From Methanosarcinales archaeon (GTDB taxonomy: Archaea; Halobacteriota; Methanosarcinia; Methanosarcinales; Methanocomedenaceae), in the NCBI GenBank assembly GCA_030638625.1, contig DAOWEE010000054.1, positions 1 through 5,159 on the forward strand: DNA of 5,159 nt, read 5' to 3'. Position 1 is the first letter of the stretch. Every line of letters begins with the position of its first letter. Of this stretch, positions 1-4,715 are shown piece by piece. A program made the position numbers and the translations under genes. The notes beneath the pieces were generated by a model. It saw only the letters and a program-made list of their open reading frames with translations. It was not told the DNA's origin and ran no database searches.

Positions 1-14
1 AAGAGGTCTACATA

Positions 15-263
15 ATGCAAAGAGATTTTATCCAATCCGACCCGGCAATCATGATGGGCAAGCCTGTAATTATCGGTACGCGTATTACATTGGAATTAAT
101 CCTGGAAAAACTTGCTGCTGGCGAGAGCATTGAACAGATCATTGAGGAACACCCACGTTTGACAGAAGAAAATATCCGTGCTGCTTTAGCATTTGCATCA
201 GATGCATTGCGGGCGGATGTGGTCTATCCCATTACGAGGCAGAAAAGTGAAGTTTCTTGCTGA
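15..263 (+). CDS. DUF433 domain protein, antitoxin-like (82 aa)
   Basis: This small protein matches the DUF433 family, whose members are compact helix-turn-helix-like proteins usually paired with a DUF5615 PIN-like nuclease and regarded as antitoxins. The family signature is visible early: SDPAIMMGKPVIIGTRI at residues 8-24, followed by a helix ending LAAGES (33-38), then the second helical part EQIIEEHPRLTEENIRAAL (40-58). The length of 82 residues is normal and the frame is intact. The ATG at 15 is preceded by GAGGT (positions 4-8) at good spacing, which supports this start. The 3' end overlaps the GTG start of a toxin remnant by 17 bases, the usual tight arrangement for this pair. Family assignment is firm. 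The antitoxin role is inferred from family context, and with the toxin lost the gene may be an orphan. What lies upstream is outside the window. Confidence 0.85.
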   Translation: MQRDFIQSDPAIMMGKPVIIGTRITLELILEKLAAGESIEQIIEEHPRLTEENIRAALAFASDALRADVVYPITRQKSEVSC

Positions 264-273
264 TGAGCGATAG
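247..273 (+). pseudogene. Remnant 5' end of a DUF5615 (Mut7-C/PIN-like) toxin gene
   Basis: A GTG at 247 lies inside the end of the DUF433 gene and has its own Shine-Dalgarno-like GAGG at 236-239, seven bases upstream. It opens the frame (M)KFLADER and then meets TAG at 271-273. MKFLADE is the characteristic N-terminus of DUF5615 PIN-like proteins, the normal partner encoded directly after DUF433, and the overlap matches that arrangement. A full partner would run for roughly 100 or more residues with acidic catalytic residues. No such sequence follows in any frame up to moaD. The frame dies 21 bases before a large inverted repeat, suggesting that the toxin body was deleted or replaced. The N-terminal match is short, so chance resemblance cannot be excluded, but the start, SD site, overlap and peptide all agree. 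Confidence 0.6.
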
Positions 274-294
274 GTTAGATGCAGATGCAACTAT

Positions 295-369
295 AAATCT
301 GTGTAAATCAGTGAAATCTGTGTCTTTTTATATTTTCAGACACAGATTAACAGCGATTGACACAGATTT
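295..369. repeat. Imperfect inverted repeat built from ~10-base AATCTGTGTN units
   Basis: The left arm (295-325) and the right arm (338-369) are reverse complements with only a few mismatches and one single-base indel, around a 12-base AT-rich loop (326-337). Each arm divides into three tandem units of about 10 bases. In the left arm these are AATCTGTGTA, AATCAGTGA and AATCTGTGTC. On the opposite strand the right arm reads AATCTGTGTC, AATCGCTGTT and AATCTGTGTC. Such a structure could be a dispersed intergenic repeat or non-autonomous element, a transcription terminator (the RNA would form a long stem), or a protein-binding site with units spaced about one helical turn apart. No transposase, clear target-site duplication or open frame accompanies it. 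The structure is seen directly; its role is not known. Confidence 0.85.
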
Positions 370-432
370 TACCTAAAGTCGGTGTCAACAATATAACTGA
401 TTTTTGGAACATTACCATCAGCACAATTAACC

Positions 433-444
433 AAATATTTATAT
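433..444 (+). promoter_or_regulatory. Probable archaeal TATA box for moaD-moeA
   Basis: AAATATTTATAT lies about 30 bases before the chosen moaD ATG at 470. Archaeal TATA boxes sit roughly 25-27 bases before the transcription start, so the message would begin within a few bases of the ATG and be leaderless or nearly so. This also argues against the upstream in-frame TTG at 458 as the start. It is inferred from sequence and spacing only. Confidence 0.5.
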
Positions 445-469
445 CTACAGCAACAACTTGAGAAGTCAT

Positions 470-742
470 ATGGCAACGGTCACAGTAAAACTGTTCGCAA
501 ACTTAAGAGAGCAAGCCGGTAAGGCAAAGATCGAGGCAAACGGTCATGACCTCGGGGAAGTGCTCAACTGGCTCATTGAAAAACATGAGGGACTGGGAGA
601 ACTCATATTTGACAGCAACGGACTCCATCCTTTCATCCATGTAATGGTCAACGGTATCAGTGTCAAGGATAAAGACGGACTGGAAACCATACTCAATGAT
701 GGGGATGAGATAGCATTATTCCCGCCGGTATCGGGTGGTTGA
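470..742 (+). CDS. moaD: MoaD-like molybdopterin synthase sulfur-carrier subunit (90 aa)
   Basis: MoaD is the small ubiquitin-fold subunit of molybdopterin synthase. Its C-terminal glycine is adenylated and converted to a thiocarboxylate, which supplies the dithiolene sulfurs when MoaE converts cPMP to molybdopterin in the cytoplasm. The protein opens with the beta-grasp strand TVTVKLFANLREQAGKAK (residues 3-20), continues with a helix LGEVLNWLIEKHEG (28-41) and HPFIHVMVNG (53-62), and ends DGDEIALFPPVSGG (77-90) with the essential terminal Gly-Gly. Ninety residues is normal for archaeal MoaD. The ATG at 470 is preferred over the TTG at 458 because homology begins there and a TATA box sits about 30 bases upstream. 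moeA follows after nine bases, and its SD overlaps this stop codon. Archaeal proteins of this type can also act as small protein modifiers (SAMPs), which the sequence alone cannot exclude. No MoaE or activating enzyme gene is in the window. Confidence 0.9.
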   Translation: MATVTVKLFANLREQAGKAKIEANGHDLGEVLNWLIEKHEGLGELIFDSNGLHPFIHVMVNGISVKDKDGLETILNDGDEIALFPPVSGG

Positions 743-751
743 GGAAATCCT

Positions 752-1936
752 ATGGGCAGGCTGTTCAGGTCACGAATGGATGTGGATACGGCAAAGAAGA
801 TTTTTTTTGAAGCTATCCGCCCAATAGAGCGCAAAGAGAGTATACCACTGGATGACACTTACGACAGGGTGCTTGCATCAGATATTGAAGCAGAACAAAA
901 CGTCCCCCATTACAGGCGGGCAGCTATGGACGGATATGCCCTCAAGGCAGATGATACTCTTGGAGCAGCTGCGCCGTCCCCTGTGGTACTCACGTTGACC
1001 GATGGGGATGTAAGCCCGGGCACCTGCCACCGTGTGCATACCGGCTCTGCCATCCCCAAGGGTGCCGATGCTGTGGTGATGCTTGAGGATACCAGGGCAG
1101 CAGGTACAACAGTAGAGATTTTATCGCAGTTGCATCCGGGAAAGCATGTGGGTGATATTGGTGAGGACGTGGCGGCGGGTGAGTTGTTACTTCCCTCAGG
1201 ACACCTGCTGCGCCCCGGCGACCTGGCAGTACTTGCCTCGGCTGGCATCAGTGATGTGGAGATATACCACAGGCCGCTGGTGGCTATCATTCCCACAGGT
1301 GAGGAAGTGGTACCCAGGGGCAAGCCCCTGGAAACCGGACAGGTGTGGGAAACTAACAGCCTTATGACCGCGAGTTATGTCAGAAAAGCCGGCGGATTTC
1401 CCAGGATTACTGACATCGTGACCGATGACCCCGAACTCATACGCCAGGCCATACAGGACAATTCCGATGCTGATATGATAGTGATTAGCGGCGGCACGTC
1501 AGTAGGTGAGCGTGACCATGTACCGGCTGCGGTAGAGGCTCTGGGAGAACTGCTGGTACACGGTGTGGCCATTAGTCCGGGTAAACCCACGGCCCTGGGT
1601 GTGGTGGAAGGCAAACCAATCCTGTGCATGCCAGGCTATCCGGTTGCGGGTCTGGTGGCACTGCTGGTGTTCGGCATACCTGCATTACAAAAGCTGGGGC
1701 ATATACCGTCCAGGCCCGAAACTGTGGTCAGGTTACCTCTTAAGGAGAAGATTACATCCCGCCAGGGTTACCAGACCTATGTGCGGGTGCGCATCAAAGA
1801 CAACAGCGTGGAACCTGTAATGGCATCGGGTGCCGGGATATTGAGTTCAGTAGCCAGGGCTGACGGGTATGTGGTGGTGCCGCCTAATATCGAGGGATAT
1901 GGGGCAGGCACTGAGGTTTATGTGATTTTGTTCTGA
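752..1936 (+). CDS. moeA: Molybdopterin molybdenumtransferase MoeA (394 aa)
   Basis: MoeA inserts molybdate (or tungstate) into adenylylated molybdopterin, the last step of Mo/W cofactor assembly. Its products would serve enzymes such as formylmethanofuran or formate dehydrogenase. All core motifs are in order: MDGYA (59-63), TGSAIPKGADAVVM (97-110), RPGDLAVLASAGI (154-166), PTGEEVVPRGKPLETGQ (181-197), the MoCF-domain signature ISGGTSVGERD (245-255), SPGKPTALG (275-283) and MPGYPVAGLVAL (293-304). A complete C-terminal beta domain follows (about 325-394, ending EVYVILF). The length is typical. PGYP replaces the bacterial PGNP, as is common in archaeal homologues. The ATG at 752 has GAGG at 741-744, overlapping the moaD stop, which implies co-transcription and coupled translation. 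An in-frame ATG at 776 would shorten the protein by eight residues but lacks this SD. Archaea often carry a second moeA, so this copy could be the Mo- or the W-preferring one; the sequence does not decide. Confidence 0.95.
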   Translation: MGRLFRSRMDVDTAKKIFFEAIRPIERKESIPLDDTYDRVLASDIEAEQNVPHYRRAAMDGYALKADDTLGAAAPSPVVLTLTDGDVSPGTCHRVHTGSAIPKGADAVVMLEDTRAAGTTVEILSQLHPGKHVGDIGEDVAAGELLLPSGHLLRPGDLAVLASAGISDVEIYHRPLVAIIPTGEEVVPRGKPLETGQVWETNSLMTASYVRKAGGFPRITDIVTDDPELIRQAIQDNSDADMIVISGGTSVGERDHVPAAVEALGELLVHGVAISPGKPTALGVVEGKPILCMPGYPVAGLVALLVFGIPALQKLGHIPSRPETVVRLPLKEKITSRQGYQTYVRVRIKDNSVEPVMASGAGILSSVARADGYVVVPPNIEGYGAGTEVYVILF

Positions 1937-1980
1937 GTCAGTATTATGAATTGCTGACGTCAAATATGTTGAGTAGCGGT

Positions 1981-2388
1981 TTACTGCTCATCCAGCAGGT
2001 CAATTCGTGTTATCCCATCCACACCATCAAAGTGCCTGTCATCAGTTACAATACTGGATATCTTATTTTTGAGCATAGTATTGAGATGTATGGCATCCCC
2101 CATCTTCCAGCCTTTCTTTGCCATGGGGAGTGCTTCCATCAGGAATTCAGGTTCAAAGGGCAGTAGTATAACCCCATGTTCGTTTATCTGGCTGATAATA
2201 TCAGATATTTTCTGTTCAGACAGACGTTTGCTTTTTAAAAAAGCATATATCTCTACCATTGTATGAACAGAAGTCACTCCAATCTCCCTGCCTTTTGCAA
2301 CATCCTGCAGGAACCTTTCAGCCACATCTCCCATCCGGTTGTCACCGATAAGGTTGTGGATGAAAATATTAGAATCAACATATTTCAT
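1981..2388 (-). CDS. vapC: VapC-type PIN-domain toxin ribonuclease (135 aa)
   Basis: This is a PIN-domain endoribonuclease, expected to cleave RNA with Mg2+ or Mn2+ when not held by its VapB partner. The acidic catalytic set is present: Asp5 in YVDSNIFI (3-10), Glu46 in VHTMVEIYAF (41-50), Asp98 in KMGDAIHL (95-102), and an aspartate cluster in IVTDDRHFD (113-121), with Asp116 or Asp117 as the fourth residue. The length of 135 residues is usual for VapC and the frame is intact, so the toxin is probably active. Its ATG shares one base with the vapB stop (TAATG on the minus strand), and GGGAG lies about ten bases upstream inside vapB, indicating translational coupling. It is convergent with moeA, 44 bases from its end, with no strong terminator between them. 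The target RNA cannot be read from sequence. Confidence 0.92.
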   Translation of the reverse strand: MKYVDSNIFIHNLIGDNRMGDVAERFLQDVAKGREIGVTSVHTMVEIYAFLKSKRLSEQKISDIISQINEHGVILLPFEPEFLMEALPMAKKGWKMGDAIHLNTMLKNKISSIVTDDRHFDGVDGITRIDLLDEQ

Positions 2389-2627
2389 TAGGATTCTTCT
2401 CCCATTACACCATACCCATCCTCAATTCCCTCATCTACTGTTCCTTTGTGCTTGATAATGCCGTGAAGTTTTTCAACTGAGGCAGGGTCGCCTCGCTTAG
2501 GGTAAATCACAGCTTTCTCGTGCTCTACTACGAAATCAACTGTTTCCCCAATTCTAAGTCCGAGCGTTTCACGCACATCCTTGGGTATTACGACCAGGTA
2601 TTTATCATGCACTTTTACTTCAGTCAT
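2388..2627 (-). CDS. vapB: VapB-type AbrB/SpoVT swapped-hairpin antitoxin (79 aa)
   Basis: This is the antitoxin and DNA-binding autorepressor partner of the PIN toxin. The N-terminal half is a classical AbrB/MazE-type swapped-hairpin domain: VKVHDKYLVVIPKDVRETLG (4-23), then LRIGETVDFVVEHEKAVIYP (24-43). The second half (44-79) is acidic and Gly-rich, ending GIEDGYGVMGEES, and is the likely toxin-wrapping tail. The gene is first in the operon and overlaps vapC by one base. The ATG at 2627 has no SD; a TATA-like box about 30 bases upstream suggests a leaderless transcript. A perfect palindrome lies between that box and the start codon, fitting repression by the VapBC complex. The family and pairing are secure, while the regulatory reading is inference. 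Confidence 0.9.
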   Translation of the reverse strand: MTEVKVHDKYLVVIPKDVRETLGLRIGETVDFVVEHEKAVIYPKRGDPASVEKLHGIIKHKGTVDEGIEDGYGVMGEES

Positions 2628-2630
2628 TGT

Positions 2631-2644
2631 GTTTAACGTTAAAC
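2631..2644. promoter_or_regulatory. Palindromic operator candidate for vapBC
   Basis: GTTTAACGTTAAAC is a perfect 14-base palindrome that begins four bases upstream of the vapB start codon. An extra half-site, AACGTT at 2642-2647, overlaps its edge, so the minus strand reads TAACGTT twice in tandem. The site lies between the TATA-like box and the expected transcription start, where a bound repressor would block archaeal RNA polymerase. AbrB-type antitoxins commonly repress their own operon through such sites. Binding by VapB is inferred. Confidence 0.55.
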
Positions 2645-2652
2645 GTTATACG

Positions 2653-2664
2653 ATAAATATTTTT
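2653..2664 (-). promoter_or_regulatory. Probable TATA box for vapBC
   Basis: Read on the minus strand this is AAAAATATTTAT, centred about 30 bases before the vapB ATG. The spacing predicts transcription starting at or just before the start codon, consistent with the absence of an SD site for vapB. Confidence 0.45.
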
Positions 2665-2805
2665 AGATTGATGGCAGGCAAAAATCAGATCATGCAGACG
2701 AATTCATACATGGTTGGTTAGGATAAACAATCGGAAATTTGAACTTGTTTTTCGATTCCCCTTCCAGGATGGATAGTCTATCTACCTTGTTAAAGAACTG
2801 ACTCA

Positions 2806-2829
2806 TAATCCTAAGTATTGTAATCCTAA
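2806..2829. repeat. TAATCCTAA direct repeat, 15-base period
   Basis: TAATCCTAA occurs exactly at 2806-2814 and 2821-2829. Partial copies in the opposite orientation lie nearby, with AGGATT at 2837-2842 and TTAGGAT at 2718-2724. AATCCT at 2822-2827 with AGGATT at 2837-2842 could form a weak 6-base-pair stem over a T-rich loop. The repeats may be regulatory half-sites or chance in AT-rich DNA; no gene start clearly uses them. Confidence 0.45.
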
Positions 2830-2979
2830 TTTTTTAAGGATTTGTTTCAGCATATAAGGCTTGTTCATCAATGAACTGATAATTATTCAATAAATTCCGA
2901 AAAAACGATGGTGGATCCTGCCCAATTATAGAAGTATGCGGACAGGAACCGAAATAGAATTTATACTGTTCTAATTTTT

Positions 2980-3708
2980 CTAATCGCCCAACAGTTTGCC
3001 AACAGACAACCCGCCGCCGCCGCTGCTACCAGTGTTTCCAATAGGCAGATGTGGCGCAAGTGCCGCTGCAAGGTTGGCAATGCTCAGCGACTGGATGATA
3101 ACCTTACCCGGTCCGGTAAGCGTGGTCAGGAATAATCCTTCGCCGCCGAACAGTGAAGTCTTGATGCCGCCAGCCCGTGTTATATCATACTGGACAGAGG
3201 AATCAAATCCTACCAGTGACCCTGTATCTACTTTCAGTGTCTCTCCGGGCTGGAGTTCCTTGACCACAAAGTCGCCGCATGCATGAATGAACACCGTTCC
3301 CTGACCGCTGTATTTCTGGAGTATGAACCCCTCGCCGCCAAAGATTCCCGCACCCAGTTTCTTGGTAAAAGCCACATCCATATCCACGCCTGATTCGGCG
3401 CAGAGGAATGCATCCCTCTGTGCAAGGAATTCCTGGCCCGGACCAATTGATATAGCTTCTATCTTACCTGGCACGTTGCCCCCGAATGCAACAAACCCAT
3501 CTCCTTGTGAAGTGAATTCAGTAATAAAGAATGATTCTCCACTGACCATGCGTTTTAGGCCTTTCATAAGACCACCTTTCGCCTTTGCCTGCATGTCCAT
3601 ATTACTGCTCATATGGTTCATAACTCCGGCCTCGGCATAGACAGTCTCGCCTCCGCCTAGGTGAAGTGTCACCAGCTGGAGATTGTCTCCTGTAATTTCG
3701 TATTCCAT
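2980..3708 (-). CDS. AIM24 / TIGR00266 family protein (242 aa)
   Basis: This protein belongs to the AIM24/TIGR00266 (DUF124) family, widespread in archaea and bacteria and related to mitochondrial AIM24. It adopts a beta-rich fold and its biochemical role is not established. Family features are the N-terminal YEITGDNLQLVTLHLGGGE (3-21), AEAGVMNHMSSNMDM (25-39) and the repeated glycine-loop motifs GGEGFILQKYSGQG (124-137) and GGEGLFLTTLTGPG (188-201). These last two suggest an internal duplication of the fold. The tail (about 226-236) is Gly/Ser-rich, followed by VGKLLGD. There is no signal peptide or membrane segment, so it is probably cytoplasmic. The ATG at 3708 has a strong SD (GAGGA, seven bases upstream) and a TATA-like box about 44 bases upstream. 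The length is normal. It is divergent from nfnAB over 161 bases and appears monocistronic; the functional link to its neighbours is unknown. Confidence 0.9.
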   Translation of the reverse strand: MEYEITGDNLQLVTLHLGGGETVYAEAGVMNHMSSNMDMQAKAKGGLMKGLKRMVSGESFFITEFTSQGDGFVAFGGNVPGKIEAISIGPGQEFLAQRDAFLCAESGVDMDVAFTKKLGAGIFGGEGFILQKYSGQGTVFIHACGDFVVKELQPGETLKVDTGSLVGFDSSVQYDITRAGGIKTSLFGGEGLFLTTLTGPGKVIIQSLSIANLAAALAPHLPIGNTGSSGGGGLSVGKLLGD

Positions 3709-3747
3709 AATGATTTCCTCTTCACAGGTATTTGATTCATGGTGTAC

Positions 3748-3757
3748 TTATATTTTC
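3748..3757 (-). promoter_or_regulatory. Probable TATA box for the AIM24-family gene
   Basis: The minus strand reads AAAATATAAG, about 44 bases before the ATG at 3708. A start about 25 bases downstream would leave a leader of roughly 20 bases carrying the GAGGA SD site. This leadered arrangement differs from the near-leaderless moaD and vapB promoters in the same window. Confidence 0.45.
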
Positions 3758-3869
3758 TCAAATCCATTGTAAAAAATTAATACCGTTAAACTTTTACTTT
3801 ATTGGTTGCATTAAGGGACACACTTCATCTTACCTTTAATTTAACATTTTATTCAGAAGGTCAGTCAAA

Positions 3870-4715
3870 ATGCCATTTAAGATACTTGAAAAATTCCAGA
3901 TTGTGCCGACAATTCACCAGATGGTAATGGATGCTCCTAAAATTGCCAGAAAAGCAAAAGCGGGACAATTCATAATCCTCAAGATTGATGAAACCGGTGA
4001 GCGAATCCCCCTCACCATCGCTGATTTTGACCGCGAGAAAGGAACCATCACCACCATATTCATGGAAGTAGGCAAAACCACCAAACAATTGTCCACATTG
4101 AATGCCGGTGACAGCTTGCAGGATTTTGTAGGCCCGTTGGGCAATCCTTCAGAGATTGAGCCCTCGGACACAGTGGTATGTGTAGGTGGCGGCGTGGGTG
4201 TGGCACCCATTTACCCAATTGCCCGTGCCCATAAAGCGATTGGCAATAAGGTAATTTCCATCATCGGTGCCCGCAGTGCAGACATCCTGCTGTGGGAGGA
4301 TAAGATGAAGGAAGTCAGTGATGAATTGTACATTACCACCGATGACGGCACAAAAGGACATCACGGTTTTGTTACTGATGTATTGAAAAAACTGCTTGAA
4401 GGGGATGAACCCATATCAAGTGTGATTTCCATTGGTCCCGCCATAATGATGCGGACCGTGGCTGGAGTGACCCATCCATTTGGTGTGAAGACTATTGTAA
4501 GCCTTAACAGCATCATGGTTGACGGTACCGGCATGTGCGGTGCGTGCCGTGTGCTGGTAGGTGGCGAGACCAAGTTTGCGTGTGTGGATGGTCCGGAATT
4601 CAATGCCCATGAGGTAGATTTTACTCTGCTTATGAACAGGCTGATGATGTATCGGGATGAGGAGCAAAAGGCACTTGAAAATTACGAGTGTGAACGGGAG
4701 GGATGCCAGTGTTAG
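3870..4715 (+). CDS. nfnA: NADH-dependent reduced ferredoxin:NADP+ oxidoreductase subunit A-like (NfnA/SudB, 281 aa)
   Basis: This is the small FAD and [2Fe-2S] subunit of NfnAB (also annotated as sulfide dehydrogenase subunit beta or ferredoxin-NADP reductase alpha), a cytoplasmic flavoprotein complex linking ferredoxin, NADH and NADPH. The FAD domain carries RIPLTIADFD (45-54). The NAD-binding domain carries VCVGGGVGVAPIYPIA (103-118), TTDDGTKGHHGFVTD (156-170) and IGPAIMM (188-194). The C-terminal DHODB-type iron-sulfur domain has MVDGTGMCGACRV (216-228) and FACVDGPEF (236-244). Cys223, Cys226 and Cys238, together with Asp218, match the unusual one-Asp, three-Cys cluster described for Nfn. 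The tail ends CEREGCQC with three extra cysteines, although its DNA also supplies the SD for nfnB. The ATG at 3870 is preceded by GAAGGT (3856-3861) at good spacing. Upstream AT-rich DNA (3791-3805) may hold a weak TATA box. Related DHODB/PyrK-like reductases are the main alternative, but the downstream gene favours Nfn. Confidence 0.9.
   Translation: MPFKILEKFQIVPTIHQMVMDAPKIARKAKAGQFIILKIDETGERIPLTIADFDREKGTITTIFMEVGKTTKQLSTLNAGDSLQDFVGPLGNPSEIEPSDTVVCVGGGVGVAPIYPIARAHKAIGNKVISIIGARSADILLWEDKMKEVSDELYITTDDGTKGHHGFVTDVLKKLLEGDEPISSVISIGPAIMMRTVAGVTHPFGVKTIVSLNSIMVDGTGMCGACRVLVGGETKFACVDGPEFNAHEVDFTLLMNRLMMYRDEEQKALENYECEREGCQC

Larger units (their letters stand above)
2628..2979. other. 352-base AT-rich stretch without an intact gene
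   Basis: Besides the vapBC promoter at its left edge, this stretch holds no gene I can support. On the minus strand three successive open segments in different frames give protein-like peptides. One is open from 3025 (inside the AIM24 gene) to a TAA at 2834-2836, with no ATG, GTG or TTG start. The second is an ATG at 2868 running 21 codons to 2803. The third is an ATG at 2806 running 38 codons to 2690 and overlaps the second as ATGA. They could be the frameshifted remains of a lost gene, or chance frames in AT-rich DNA. A run of six T on the minus strand (2900-2905) could help terminate the AIM24 transcript. The 6-base inverted repeat GTTCAT/ATGAAC (2863-2876) is too short to interpret. Confidence 0.4.

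Noticed and set aside
295..369. CRISPR array or leader
   Set aside because: The units are about 10 bases and contiguous with dyad symmetry; there are no unique spacers and no cas genes.
263..376. Plus-strand open frame from an ATG at 263 through the inverted repeat
   Set aside because: Most of its codons come from the AATCTGTG repeat units and it resembles no protein; its ATG overlaps the DUF433 stop only by chance.
458..469. TTG at 458 as the moaD start, adding four residues (MRSH)
   Set aside because: MoaD homology begins at the ATG at 470, and the TATA box spacing places transcription start near 470, after the TTG.
910..1323. Minus-strand open frame of 137 codons inside moeA
   Set aside because: It lies wholly within conserved MoeA motifs and is low-complexity Ser/Pro/Ala-rich, typical of a shadow frame.
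1937..1989. Short inverted repeats between moeA and vapC (GTCAG/CTGAC at 1937-1958, TGACGTCA at 1955-1962, GAGTAG/CTGCTC at 1971-1989) as a bidirectional terminator
   Set aside because: Stems are only 5-6 base pairs or a chance-sized palindrome, and no T-tract follows on either strand.
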